A stretch of DNA of 64,000 bases from Paenibacillus piscarius (GTDB lineage Bacteria; Bacillota; Bacilli; Paenibacillales; Paenibacillaceae). Under the pieces are notes generated by a model. It searched no databases. It had not been told where the DNA came from and worked only from the letters and a program-made list of their open reading frames with translations. The stretch covers positions 124,001 to 188,000 of the forward strand of contig NZ_JAIEUI010000013.1 of the NCBI RefSeq assembly GCF_022234545.1. Reading direction: 5' to 3'. The translations under genes were made by a program, and so were the position numbers. Below, one piece after another: positions 1-9,259 of this stretch; the stretch's first letter is position 1; every line of letters begins with the position of its first letter.

Positions 1-1071
1 CAGTTCCTCCTGCAGTCTCCTTACGGTCAGCTCAAGCAGTGAGATCAGCTCATCCTGCCGGCCCTGTTCAAGCAGCTCTGCCCATTCACCGGGACTCGGC
101 ACCGTGCCGGGTTCGAGTGGAACTCCCGTACCGCCTGTCACTGCCGCATCTATGACCGATTGAGGCGAGGAGACATTGGTTCGTTCGGCCTGCACCAGCC
201 TGCCGGTGGCCTCAGCCAGCTCCTCCACGCGAGCCGGTGCGCCGACATAGCAGGAGGCCTGGCAGTGAAATTGCCCGGAAGAAGCTACGAATCTGCGGCA
301 GCGCTCAAGCAGCGCCTCGCGGTCAGGAAGCTGATCCTTTGTACAGTAGAGCAAAACCAGGTTCAGCTCATGACTGTCCTGAAACACGATTCCGTCAAAG
401 GTTCCGACAATGCTCTCTGCCGCTTCTTTCCGGAGGGCGTATTCCATGATGGTCTCCTCCTGGGCGCTCATCTCCTCCTTCCAGTGCTCAATGCTCAGCA
501 ATACAGGGAGGACACAGCTCTCCGCAGTCAACGGGATATTATAAAGTGCGAACTGGCGGTTTAGCCGCTCGCGCTGAAAAGGGATGCGTCCGGCCAGCAG
601 ATCCTGCCAGAAGCGCTCGACCAGAACGGGGAGCTGCTTGTTCCAGTGAAGCTGCTGCTTCTCCAGCAGCTCGCTGAAGGATTGGCGGATACGCTGTGCA
701 GCTATCTCTTCCAGGGCGCGGCTGACAATATCCTTCAGCAGCCCATGATCAATTGGCTTAAGCGCGTAATCGAAGCAGCCCAGCTGCAGCGCCTCGCGGG
801 CATATTCAAACTGGGCATGCCCGCTCAGGAATACCACCAGCGTGTGCGGGAAATGATCGTGAATCCAGCGCAGCAGCTCAAGGCCGTCTGCTCCCGGCAT
901 CTCAATATCGGAGATGACTAGATCAATGTGCTGCTGCTCCATCACTTGCTTCGCTGCTGTGACACTGCCGGCCTCGAGGATGGCAGAGAGCGGCAGGCCG
1001 CTCCAGTCAATGCCCTGAGTGATCCCTTTAAGTGCATAAATTTCATCATCGACCACCAGCATCTTTGCCAT
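1..1071 (-). CDS. YesN-like response regulator, C-terminus cut by the window edge
   Basis: Reading frame open from an ATG at 1071 to the left edge, 357 codons seen. The N-terminus is a receiver domain: acidic pair D8-D9, phospho-acceptor D55 in LVISDIEMPG, and K105 in DYALKPID. A long linker follows, as in YesN-type regulators, whose C-terminal AraC-type helix-turn-helix would lie beyond the edge and is not seen. The start overlaps the end of the upstream kinase gene by 26 bp, so the two are translationally coupled and form a two-component pair. The family usually activates genes for sugar uptake and polysaccharide breakdown. The adjacent glucanase makes this a candidate activator of the shared promoter element of the locus; that link is inference. 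Confidence 0.88.
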   Translation of the reverse strand, partial: MAKMLVVDDEIYALKGITQGIDWSGLPLSAILEAGSVTAAKQVMEQQHIDLVISDIEMPGADGLELLRWIHDHFPHTLVVFLSGHAQFEYAREALQLGCFDYALKPIDHGLLKDIVSRALEEIAAQRIRQSFSELLEKQQLHWNKQLPVLVERFWQDLLAGRIPFQRERLNRQFALYNIPLTAESCVLPVLLSIEHWKEEMSAQEETIMEYALRKEAAESIVGTFDGIVFQDSHELNLVLLYCTKDQLPDREALLERCRRFVASSGQFHCQASCYVGAPARVEELAEATGRLVQAERTNVSSPQSVIDAAVTGGTGVPLEPGTVPSPGEWAELLEQGRQDELISLLELTVRRLQEEL

Positions 1072-2884
1072 CGTCGTTGTCCCCCGTTTCCTGTTGTGTT
1101 ATCCCGGTATGCATCTCCTGAAAGGTGCTCTGCTGCTGAAACGGCAGCATGACCTCAACGACAGCGCCGCCTTCCGGGCTGTTGCGGAACTGAATGCCTT
1201 CCTGCTCCCCGTACATAATCCGGTACCGCCGCAGCACATTCCAGATACCGAGGTGCTTTTCACCCATGCCGTCCGCGAAGATGCCGCCGTCCAGTGCTTC
1301 AAGCAGCGCGGGCGGAAAGCCCGGGCCGTTATCGGAGATCAGAACCCGGATGTACGGTACCGGGGCTTCCGCAGCTTCCTCGGAATGGATCAGCACACGG
1401 AATGGTGTGCCATCCGGCTGCCTGCGGGCCAAGCCATGTACAATGGCATTTTCCACAAAGGGCTGTAGCAGCAGCGGAGAGATATTCAGCTTCAGGTGCC
1501 CAGGCGGCACGCTGATCTCATAATCCAGCATGTCCACATAGCGAAGCTTTTGAATCTCCAGGTAATGGCGGATATGGGCAAGTTCACTCTCCAAGAGAAC
1601 GGTTGTCCTGTCGCCATGCATCAGGAAACGGAAGTAATCAGCCAGATGCAGCGACATTTTCTGCACCGATGCATAGTCCTTGAGTGCAGCCATGTTATAA
1701 ATGATGTTGAGTGTGTTCATATAAAAATGCGGGTTAATCTGCATCTGGAGATGTTTGTATTCGGCTTTCTGGACCCGCAGCTGCTCTTCATAGACATCAA
1801 TTTTGAGCGCTTCAATCTGCCGGGCCATTTCGTTAAAGGTGGTTGTCATGAGCGAAAACTCTCTGGTATCGGTGGCCTGTGCAGGCAGTCGCACATCGAG
1901 CATCCCGTAGCCGAGCTTTCGCATCCCGCCGATCAGACCGGTTAAAGGGCGGAACAAAAAGCGCTGCAGATACAGGAGATAACCGCAAATTGCGATGACA
2001 GAAAGCAGAGGGACCCAGTAATAAAGCATTTTTTGCAGCATGGGCAGATTCTTGAGAATGTAGGACTCAGGGGTAACAACCACGTAACGGATGTCCGAAT
2101 ATTGTGATGCTTCCGTAAGCACAAGATAGTTCTTGTTCTTCCACCGGAGGGTGTCCGCACCGGGGTTCATATGCAGCACGGCTGTGCGGAAATCGCGGTC
2201 CAGTCTGTCCGGAAGCTGAATGGAGGAGAGCAGGCTGCCCCCGCCGTCCATGATAAAAACAGAGCCCTCGGAGCCGACATCAAGCGAGGCAAGCGTCTGG
2301 TTCAAGGTATCTGTCCGGACAAGCGCACCGTCAAGCATCCCGAAGCCGATGTCGATAGCTTTGATTAGATAGGCATCGCCGTCCTGCGCCGTCAAAATCT
2401 CCCAGCGGTCGCTTTGCAGCGGCTGATCCGCGATGAATTTAGAGGAATAGGTGCTGAGCAGCAGATTCAGTGCACTGGATTTGTTGATGTTCTGGGTAGC
2501 ATATAGCGGGTAGTTGCTTTCCTTAGTTAAATAGACGAAGAAGGTGTCTACCATTTTATAGTAGTTCGTATCGATCAAAAAGCGGTTGTACAGACGTACC
2601 TTGGCGAAAGTATACTCCGGGTCGCTGACAGGCAGTGTTTTGAGGGAGAGCATTTCGGAATCATTGGAGGTGCCTAGCTGAATGAGAAAATTATAGGTGC
2701 TTTTCAGCAGCGTGTCATTGGCATTGACCTCAGTGCGGATCAGACTGCCGTAATTAGCCGAAAGCTGGGCCCGTACTATACGGGCGGCGTAAAGATTATT
2801 GTACATGAGGAACAGAACGAGCGGAGCCACAATGAGGAGAAATCCGAATATGATCCGAAAACGCACCGACCGCCAGTACCGCAT
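1046..2884 (-). CDS. YesM-like sensor histidine kinase
   Basis: 612 residues. Transmembrane helix at about 10-30, an extracellular sensor region to about 285, a second helix at about 287-308, then a HAMP region. The His_kinase (LytS/YesM type) block has the phospho-acceptor in QINPHFYMNTLN, H386. The ATP-binding part has an N-box in LLQPFVENAIVHG (about 472-484), DNGPGF at 518-523 and a G2-like GEKHLGIWNV. A good ribosome site (AGGAGG) precedes the ATG. It is followed, with a 26-bp overlap, by the regulator gene ending at 1. It probably senses an extracellular sugar or a binding protein loaded with one; the ligand is not deducible from sequence. Confidence 0.93.
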   Translation of the reverse strand: MRYWRSVRFRIIFGFLLIVAPLVLFLMYNNLYAARIVRAQLSANYGSLIRTEVNANDTLLKSTYNFLIQLGTSNDSEMLSLKTLPVSDPEYTFAKVRLYNRFLIDTNYYKMVDTFFVYLTKESNYPLYATQNINKSSALNLLLSTYSSKFIADQPLQSDRWEILTAQDGDAYLIKAIDIGFGMLDGALVRTDTLNQTLASLDVGSEGSVFIMDGGGSLLSSIQLPDRLDRDFRTAVLHMNPGADTLRWKNKNYLVLTEASQYSDIRYVVVTPESYILKNLPMLQKMLYYWVPLLSVIAICGYLLYLQRFLFRPLTGLIGGMRKLGYGMLDVRLPAQATDTREFSLMTTTFNEMARQIEALKIDVYEEQLRVQKAEYKHLQMQINPHFYMNTLNIIYNMAALKDYASVQKMSLHLADYFRFLMHGDRTTVLLESELAHIRHYLEIQKLRYVDMLDYEISVPPGHLKLNISPLLLQPFVENAIVHGLARRQPDGTPFRVLIHSEEAAEAPVPYIRVLISDNGPGFPPALLEALDGGIFADGMGEKHLGIWNVLRRYRIMYGEQEGIQFRNSPEGGAVVEVMLPFQQQSTFQEMHTGITQQETGDNDDGKDAGGR

Positions 2885-2996
2885 CTGACCCCTCCTGATC
2901 CGTTAAAATGTTTTGCATATTAGAATAACGCAATGTTTTGGTTTTGCCAACAATCAAGGACAGAGATCGGGGGAGGTTAACTGCGAAAGTTGCATC

Positions 2997-3052
2997 TTTG
3001 TTATGCGGGCTAAGGAATTGGTATGTCGTCTCCAGAATGCGGACCCTATACT
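2997..3052 (+). promoter_or_regulatory. Putative AraC-type activator site and promoter of the SLH-GH16 gene (site 1)
   Basis: Direct repeat TTTGTTAT (2997-3004) and ATTGGTAT (3017-3024), starts 20 bp apart. The -10 box TATACT (3047-3052) begins 27 bp after the first G of GGTAT. The hexamer at the -35 position is TGTCGT, far from consensus, so an activator seems to be needed. The same layout recurs at three other promoters in this locus. The predicted start near 3059 leaves an untranslated leader of about 50 nt. Confidence 0.7.
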
Positions 3053-3111
3053 GAAATCGACTGGCACAAGGCCAGAATTCGACAAGGTTCTACAAGAGGG
3101 GGAGTGTTCAG

Positions 3112-6100
3112 ATGTACCGCAAAGGAATATCCAAAATCCTGATCGCCGGGCTCCTGTTGTCAGGAGTTCAGGTTCCGGGGCACGCAGGGATTGTGCAGGC
3201 GGACGGCAGTAAGGATCAGGCTGGACTGTCAGCAGCTACAGGCAGTACAGCAGTACAAGCGGCCGGTTATGCCGATATGAAGCAGCACTGGGCTTCGGCT
3301 GCAGTGAACAGGCTGTCAGCCGCAGGAATTCTGCAGGGTGACGGTGAAGGGCAATTCCGGCCGGGACAGCCGGTCTCGCGGGCCGAGCTGGCCGCCATCG
3401 TGAGCCGGGTATTCCGTTACACGGATGCCGGCCGAACTGCATTCAGTGATGTAAGCGCTTCTTCCTGGTACTCCCAGGATGTCAGCCGGGTTAGTGCAGC
3501 AGGCGTAATCCAGGGGTATGCAGACGGCCGGTTCCAGCCGGGGGCTGCTGTCACCCGCCAGGAAGCCATGACGATGCTGAGCCGGGCGTTCTCGCTTACG
3601 GCAGGCTCAGAGGCTGCGCTGGCATCACAGTCTGACGCAGCAGCGGTCAGCGGCTACGCTAAGGAAGCGGTGAGCGCTATGCTGGACGCCGGTTACCTGC
3701 GCGGCGATGCCGGAGGCAAGCTGAATCCCAAGGCGCAGTTGACCCGGGCCGAGCTGGCTGAGCTGCTGGGACGCATGATCGGATGGATCAGCACTGCCGA
3801 AGGGAGCCAGTCTATTGGCAACGTCTCCGGCAATGTGATCATCAACCGGGCAAATGTGCAGCTCCAAGGGGGAGACGTTAACGGTAACCTTTATGTGACT
3901 GCCGGAGCAGGAGAAGGAGAAGTACCGTTCTCGGGCATCAAGGTACAGGGAACGGTACATATCACAGGAGGCGGCAGCCACTCAGTCATCTTCCGTAAAG
4001 CTGCGCTGGGGCAGGTTAAGCTGAACAAGCCCGCAGCGCCGGTAAGGCTTGTCCTGGAGGATGGCAGCTCCGCAGCGCGGATCGAGCTGCTTCAGCCGGC
4101 CAAGGTGGAGATCGGGACCGGTTCCCGGGTAGACCACCTGGTCACGGGTGTGAACGCCGCCGGTTCAGAAATTGTGAACCGGGGGCAGATCAGCCTGCTG
4201 GAGAACCAGGCTGACCGTGTGCTGCTGAACGGGCTGGCGCTCCGGAAGGGCGAGACGCTGCGCGGCTTGACCGGCAATGGAGCTACAGCGCAGGCCAGCA
4301 CTGCGCCAACCGCAGCGCCTGGGTCCGCGGCGGGCGGCGGAAGTGCAGGCGAGGCTACGCCTGCACCAACAGCTGCACCGACGGCAGCGCCAACCGCAGT
4401 GCCAACGGCCGCACCAACCGTAGCACCGACTCCAACCCCGCCAACCGAGAGCAATCCGTGGGAGCTGGTCTGGAATGATGAATTCGACGGCCACGCGATC
4501 GATGAGGGCAAATGGAATGTCCAGGATACCGGAACGGTATACAATAACGAGCTGGAATATTACCATCCGGACAACGCTTCACTGACTACGGAGAGCGGGA
4601 ATAGCGTGCTGGAGCTGGAAGCCAGGAAGCAGGCTTACGGCGGGAAGGATTATACCTCCGCCAAGCTGACCTCCAAGATGAAGGGCGACTGGACCTACGG
4701 CAAGTTCACCGTGCGCGCCAAGCTGCCGATTCAGCAGGGCATGTGGCCGGCCATCTGGATGATGCCGACCGATGACGAGACGCAGTACGGCCCTTGGCCG
4801 GGAAGCGGCGAGATGGACATTATGGAGCTGACCGGCCCTGTGGCGGGTGAGACGGAGAAGGCGGATCTGTATCCGAGAACCGTGCACGGCTCGCTTCATT
4901 ACGACATCCCGCATATGTCCCAGTCCAAGACCTATGTGCTGCCGGAAGGCCAGACCTTCGCCGATGAGTACCATGACTTCACACTGGAATGGCTTCCGGG
5001 CCTGATCCGGTATTATGTGGACGATAACTTGTATTTCGAGACCAGCGACTGGGGCACGAAGGCCGACGGCCAGCCGGATTACTACACGTATCCTGCGCCG
5101 TTCGACCGTCCGTTCTACATGATTCTTAACCTGGCGGTGGGCGGCGACTGGCCGGGCGATCCGAAGGCTGACTTCAAGTCGGATAAAATGTATGTCGATT
5201 ATGTTCGTGTCTACAAATACAAGAACCTGGATCAATGGCCGGATGTCACTGGACAGCGGCCGACGAAGCCGGAGCTATCGACTCCGCAGCGTCCGGCTCT
5301 TCCTGACGGCAACCAGATCTATAACGGTGACTTCGAGGGTGCAGCCGCAGCGGATGGCGTGCCGGAATACTGGCAGCTGATCAAGAATGCAGGCGGCAGC
5401 GGAACAGCCTCTGTTATTGATGATCCAGATAAAGGCAAGGCCGTGAAGGTTGCCATCCAAGAGGCGGGAACCCAGAATTATTCCATTCAGCTGACCCAGA
5501 TGCCGCTGCTGCTGGAGCAGGACAAGGCCTACAAGGTGACGTTCGATGCCAAGGCGGATGCCGCGCGGCCGCTCATGAGCAAGCTGACGGAATTCGGCGG
5601 CGGATGGACGGCGTATTCCAAGGAGCGCAATTTCCAGCTTACGACGGACTGGAAATCGTATGAATACAGCTTCACGATGACTAAGGCGTCTGACAACAAT
5701 GCCCGGTTCGAGTTCAATCTGGGCCAGAACGATATTACCGCCTATTTCACCAATGTGCGGGTGACCGAGACGGAGGCAGAGCCGGTGGTGCGCACACCGC
5801 TTGCAGACGGCAATCTGATCTATAACGGAGGCTTTGATCTGGGAGCAGCGCGGCTGGGCTACTGGAGCTTTGCCGTAAAGCCGGACTCTGGAGCAGCGGC
5901 ACAGGCCAGTGTAACCAGTACGCTGGAGCTGCCGCTGATGAAGCGGGAATTCAAGGCGGACATCCAGCAGGCCGGAGGGTCGCCGGAGGCTGTGACACTG
6001 ACCCAGACTGGCATTCCTATGTCTTCAGCGGGAGTCTATCAGCTCTCATTCGCGGCCAGATCGGATCAGGCGCAGCCGCTTGGCATCAAGCTGGAGAACA

Positions 6101-7656
6101 GCGGCGGGCAGACCGTCTACCCGGATGGATCAGTGTTCACGCTAACGCCGGAATGGAAGAACTATACTGCAGAGATTGCCTTGTCCGGCGGTTCGGGTAC
6201 GGAAGGTACACTGTCGTTCCTGCTTGGGCAGGCTGCAGGGCAGACCGGGATTGACAATGTCCGTCTGGTGAAGATGGCTGATCCGCCGTTACTTGGCAAC
6301 TACCTGCATCTGCGGGGAGACCAGTATTGGACCGCCTCGGGCATCAGTCTTGTGCCAAGCGGTGAAGGCGGCAAGGATGTCACCAGCATTGATGAAGGAG
6401 ATTCAGTCGAATACAAAGTGGTTCTGCCTGAGGCTGCGACAATTGTTCCGGTAACGCGGGTATCCAGTGTCTCAGCAGATTCAGTGCTTAAGCTATCTGT
6501 GCTGGATGCCGGCAAGCAGAGCGTGACTGGAGCAGTCTACAGCATGGCTGTGGGCGATACGGGCGGTCTTAAGAACTACCGTGCCATCGTTGGGACACCG
6601 CTCGCGCTGCCGGCGGGAAGCTATTACATCCGTCTGGGCGGCAGCGGCTACAATCTGGCCTGGCTGGATCTGACCCGCGAGCTGGTGGTGAACGGCAGCT
6701 TCAAGGATGCCTCCACGGACAACTGGAAACTGTTCAAGAAGGACTGGGATGACAACGATCCCGGGAAGAGCACAGTAATGAACGCTGTATATGGAGAACT
6801 TCAGATCAACCTGGGCGGAACCGGAACAGAGGCTTGGCATGCACAGGTGAAGCAAGCAGGCATCCCTGTAGAGCAGGGCAAGAAATATCTGCTGCGCTTC
6901 GATGCCGATGCTTCGGTCGCCAGAGAGATTAAAGCGCTGGTTCAGCATGACGGGACGGACGATGGCAACTGGACGCCTTATCTGGAGCAGGAAGTGAGAC
7001 TCAGCCCGGACGGCGGGCATTATGAATACCTGTTCACCGCGAAGGCAACGGATTCTGCAGCCGTGCTCCAGTTCAGCCTGGGCAAGATCACCGAAGAGCT
7101 GGGAGCGCACACGGTGAAGCTGAGCAATATCTCCCTGCTTCAGGTAAGTCCGGTGCTGGATGGTGAGGCTTACGGGGAGAACCTGGTGCCTAACGGGGAC
7201 TTCTCAGCTCCGCTGAAGGGCTGGAGCAGCTATTCCTCCGACAGCGGAGAGCTGTCGATTGACAATGTGGACGGAGCACTTCAGATTCAGGTGGGCTCCA
7301 CAGGGAAGAACAGCTGGGACCGGCAGGTCTTCTATGAAGGCATCGCCTACAATGAAGGCAATCATTATACCTTAACCTTCAAGGCTAAGGCATCCGCTGA
7401 ACGCAAAATGAACATCAGCATAGGCTGGCTGGATGTCGCGAACAATTATACCTGGCACGGATATACGAGCAAGATTGTGGACTTGGGCACGGGATATCAG
7501 GAATATACCGTAGAATTCAATGTTGCGGAAGACAGTACTTCCATTGGCCGCATTTCATTCGAGCTGGGGAATATCGAGAATGGCGGCGCCGGTCATCTGG
7601 CGGTGGATATCGATGATATTGTCTTGACCAATAACGGAACAGCAGGTACTCCGTAA
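3112..7656 (+). CDS. SLH-anchored GH16 endo-beta-1,3(4)-glucanase with several carbohydrate-binding modules
   Basis: 1514 residues, preceded by GAGGGGGA and ATG. Signal peptide about 1-30. Three SLH domains (about 52-225) anchor it to the cell wall. A repetitive beta-rich stretch (about 235-385) and a Pro/Thr/Ala linker (about 396-446) lead to the GH16 catalytic domain (about 450-705), with SGEMDIME giving nucleophile E567 and acid/base E572. After it come at least four modules that look like CBM4/9 (starts at NQIYNGDF, NLIYNGGF, LVVNGSF, NLVPNGDF) and one divergent module. GH16 enzymes of this build are laminarinases or lichenases. With the neighbouring importer and phosphorylase this fits breakdown of beta-1,3- or mixed beta-glucan at the cell surface. 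Exact bond specificity is not proven. Confidence 0.93.
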   Translation: MYRKGISKILIAGLLLSGVQVPGHAGIVQADGSKDQAGLSAATGSTAVQAAGYADMKQHWASAAVNRLSAAGILQGDGEGQFRPGQPVSRAELAAIVSRVFRYTDAGRTAFSDVSASSWYSQDVSRVSAAGVIQGYADGRFQPGAAVTRQEAMTMLSRAFSLTAGSEAALASQSDAAAVSGYAKEAVSAMLDAGYLRGDAGGKLNPKAQLTRAELAELLGRMIGWISTAEGSQSIGNVSGNVIINRANVQLQGGDVNGNLYVTAGAGEGEVPFSGIKVQGTVHITGGGSHSVIFRKAALGQVKLNKPAAPVRLVLEDGSSAARIELLQPAKVEIGTGSRVDHLVTGVNAAGSEIVNRGQISLLENQADRVLLNGLALRKGETLRGLTGNGATAQASTAPTAAPGSAAGGGSAGEATPAPTAAPTAAPTAVPTAAPTVAPTPTPPTESNPWELVWNDEFDGHAIDEGKWNVQDTGTVYNNELEYYHPDNASLTTESGNSVLELEARKQAYGGKDYTSAKLTSKMKGDWTYGKFTVRAKLPIQQGMWPAIWMMPTDDETQYGPWPGSGEMDIMELTGPVAGETEKADLYPRTVHGSLHYDIPHMSQSKTYVLPEGQTFADEYHDFTLEWLPGLIRYYVDDNLYFETSDWGTKADGQPDYYTYPAPFDRPFYMILNLAVGGDWPGDPKADFKSDKMYVDYVRVYKYKNLDQWPDVTGQRPTKPELSTPQRPALPDGNQIYNGDFEGAAAADGVPEYWQLIKNAGGSGTASVIDDPDKGKAVKVAIQEAGTQNYSIQLTQMPLLLEQDKAYKVTFDAKADAARPLMSKLTEFGGGWTAYSKERNFQLTTDWKSYEYSFTMTKASDNNARFEFNLGQNDITAYFTNVRVTETEAEPVVRTPLADGNLIYNGGFDLGAARLGYWSFAVKPDSGAAAQASVTSTLELPLMKREFKADIQQAGGSPEAVTLTQTGIPMSSAGVYQLSFAARSDQAQPLGIKLENSGGQTVYPDGSVFTLTPEWKNYTAEIALSGGSGTEGTLSFLLGQAAGQTGIDNVRLVKMADPPLLGNYLHLRGDQYWTASGISLVPSGEGGKDVTSIDEGDSVEYKVVLPEAATIVPVTRVSSVSADSVLKLSVLDAGKQSVTGAVYSMAVGDTGGLKNYRAIVGTPLALPAGSYYIRLGGSGYNLAWLDLTRELVVNGSFKDASTDNWKLFKKDWDDNDPGKSTVMNAVYGELQINLGGTGTEAWHAQVKQAGIPVEQGKKYLLRFDADASVAREIKALVQHDGTDDGNWTPYLEQEVRLSPDGGHYEYLFTAKATDSAAVLQFSLGKITEELGAHTVKLSNISLLQVSPVLDGEAYGENLVPNGDFSAPLKGWSSYSSDSGELSIDNVDGALQIQVGSTGKNSWDRQVFYEGIAYNEGNHYTLTFKAKASAERKMNISIGWLDVANNYTWHGYTSKIVDLGTGYQEYTVEFNVAEDSTSIGRISFELGNIENGGAGHLAVDIDDIVLTNNGTAGTP

Positions 7657-7670
7657 TCCATGCTTTAGAT

Positions 7671-7726
7671 TTTGTTATTCAGACTTGTGATTTGGTATTT
7701 AGACTGGCCGCAGGCGCTTTTATAAT
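7671..7726 (+). promoter_or_regulatory. Putative AraC-type activator site and promoter of the sugar importer operon (site 2)
   Basis: Direct repeat TTTGTTAT (7671-7678) and TTTGGTAT (7691-7698), starts 20 bp apart. A perfect TATAAT (7721-7726) lies at the same 27-bp offset as in the other three sites. The -35 hexamer with a 17-bp spacer is TTTAGA (4 of 6) and overlaps the proximal half-site, as expected for a class II activator. Confidence 0.72.
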
Positions 7727-7731
7727 CAAGA

Positions 7732-7759
7732 CATGGAGGACGGGCCACCGTTCTCCATG
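7732..7759 (+). other. Stem-loop at the predicted 5' end of the importer mRNA
   Basis: Twelve base pairs (one G-U), arms starting CATGGAG and ending CTCCATG, with a GCCA loop and no following T-run. It begins about 6 nt after the TATAAT box, so the transcript would start with this hairpin. That resembles a 5' stabilising stem-loop rather than a terminator. Confidence 0.5.
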
Positions 7760-7792
7760 ATTCACCAAACGAGAGATATGGGGGAATTCATT

Positions 7793-9190
7793 GTGAACAA
7801 GACAGCGGTATCCATCGCTGCACTGCTTATGGCCTTCTCGGTAGCAGCCAGTGCATGCGGGAACAACAACACTCAATCAAGTTCTGCTAACAACGGGGGA
7901 AAGAAAGAGGAGAGCAGCAGTACAGCAGCTCCGGCAACGCCAAGCAATGATCCGGTTACGCTGAACGCCTGGGTGATGCCGAACAGTCCGAAACCGGATG
8001 CGGACTTCCTGAAGACACTTGAACCTTATCTGAAAGAGCATCCGAATGTGACTATGAAGGTTACTGTGCTGGACTGGGGCTCTGCCTGGACTAAGATTAC
8101 AACTGCGGCAACCAGCGGCGAAGGCCCGGATCTGCTCCAGCTCGGCTCGACTTGGGTTCCGGCAATTGCCAGCATGGGCGGTATTGATAAAATCACTGAC
8201 AAAGTAGCGGATGTGGGCGGCGCTGAAGCCTTCCTGCCGGCGATCTGGAAGACCACCTCCATTGCAGGCGACAGCGAGGTATACGGAGTGCCTTGGTTCG
8301 TGGATGCCCGTGCAATCTACTACCGCACAGATGTATTCAAGCAGGCGGGTGTAGATACCGCAACAGCGTTCAAGGATTGGGATTCCTTCAAGAGCGCATT
8401 GAAGGCTGTTAACGGACAGACTGTCGACGGCAAGAAGATTGCTGCGCTTGGACTTCCGGGCAAAAACGACTGGAACGTGGTACACAACATCTTCCCTTGG
8501 ATCTGGGCTGCTGGCGGTGACGTTCTCTCCGCAGACAATAAGAATGTAGTCTTCAATGACGATAAAGGCCTTGACGGTGTAATGTACTACACCGGACTTG
8601 CTGCCGAAGGACTGGTGGACAAGTCTTCTCTCGAGAAGAACTCCTCCCAGATCGAGAGTGACTTCGGTGACGGCAAATCGGCGGTGATTATCTCCGGTCC
8701 ATGGCTGGCGAAGAACTTCGTTACCCCTAAGGCTAACGGCGGTATGGATGACAAGCTGGCAGCGAAGAATTTCGCCGTGGCTCCGCTTCCAGCCGGTCCG
8801 AGCGGACAGGCTACCTTCGTAGGCGGCAGTGAATTGACGGTGTTCAGCGGCTCGAAGAACAAAGAAGCCACTTGGGATGTGATTAAATACCTGACCGGCG
8901 ATGAAGCACAGAAGGCATACGCTGCTGTATCGGGCCAGCTTCCGGCCAAGCTGTCGCAGCTTGAATCCCCGGATCTGGATGCCAACATGAAGGCCTTCAC
9001 TGAGGCTGTTAAATACGGAAGAACCTATCCGTCCATCCCGCAATGGGGACCTACTGAAACGGCATTGCAGAAGCACTTCGCCAATGTGTGGGATATCGTT
9101 GCCGGTGTGAAGGGCACGTATAGCAGAGAGAGCGTGAAGGAAGAGCTGGATTCCGCAGCAGCAGAAGTTAAGGCCATTATTAACCAATAG
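7793..9190 (+). CDS. Sugar ABC transporter substrate-binding lipoprotein (family 1)
   Basis: 465 residues from a GTG at 7793, chosen because GGGGGA lies 7 nt upstream and the protein then begins directly with a lipoprotein signal (about 20 residues, lipobox ASAC). Ser/Asn-rich tether after the Cys, then a family 1 extracellular solute-binding fold (MalE-like), with motifs such as GEGPDLLQLGSTW, PWFVDARAIYYRTD and a C-terminal PAKLSQLE region. It captures an oligosaccharide outside the membrane and hands it to the two permeases downstream. Given the glucanases and the phosphorylase around it, beta-gluco-oligosaccharides are the likely ligand (inference). Confidence 0.92.
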   Translation: MNKTAVSIAALLMAFSVAASACGNNNTQSSSANNGGKKEESSSTAAPATPSNDPVTLNAWVMPNSPKPDADFLKTLEPYLKEHPNVTMKVTVLDWGSAWTKITTAATSGEGPDLLQLGSTWVPAIASMGGIDKITDKVADVGGAEAFLPAIWKTTSIAGDSEVYGVPWFVDARAIYYRTDVFKQAGVDTATAFKDWDSFKSALKAVNGQTVDGKKIAALGLPGKNDWNVVHNIFPWIWAAGGDVLSADNKNVVFNDDKGLDGVMYYTGLAAEGLVDKSSLEKNSSQIESDFGDGKSAVIISGPWLAKNFVTPKANGGMDDKLAAKNFAVAPLPAGPSGQATFVGGSELTVFSGSKNKEATWDVIKYLTGDEAQKAYAAVSGQLPAKLSQLESPDLDANMKAFTEAVKYGRTYPSIPQWGPTETALQKHFANVWDIVAGVKGTYSRESVKEELDSAAAEVKAIINQ

Positions 9191-9200
9191 AAATAACGGA

Positions 9201-9230
9201 AAGCCGCCGCAGGGTAAGGGTGCGGCGGTT
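9201..9230 (+). terminator. Stem-loop between binding-protein gene and permeases
   Basis: AGCCGCCGCA pairs with TGCGGCGGTT over 10 bp around a short loop, followed by only a weak T-rich stretch (CTTCCCTT). In this position such hairpins usually protect the 3' end of the binding-protein message or give partial termination, so that binding protein exceeds permease. Confidence 0.6.
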
Positions 9231-9259
9231 CTTCCCTTAGCAGAAGTGAGGGATACGAG

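Noticed and set aside
2905..2950. Possible fifth copy of the activator element upstream of the first kinase gene (minus strand, GCGTTATTCTAATATGC)
   Set aside because: Only the first half-site is partly present; there is no GGTAT at the right distance and no -10 at the fixed offset.
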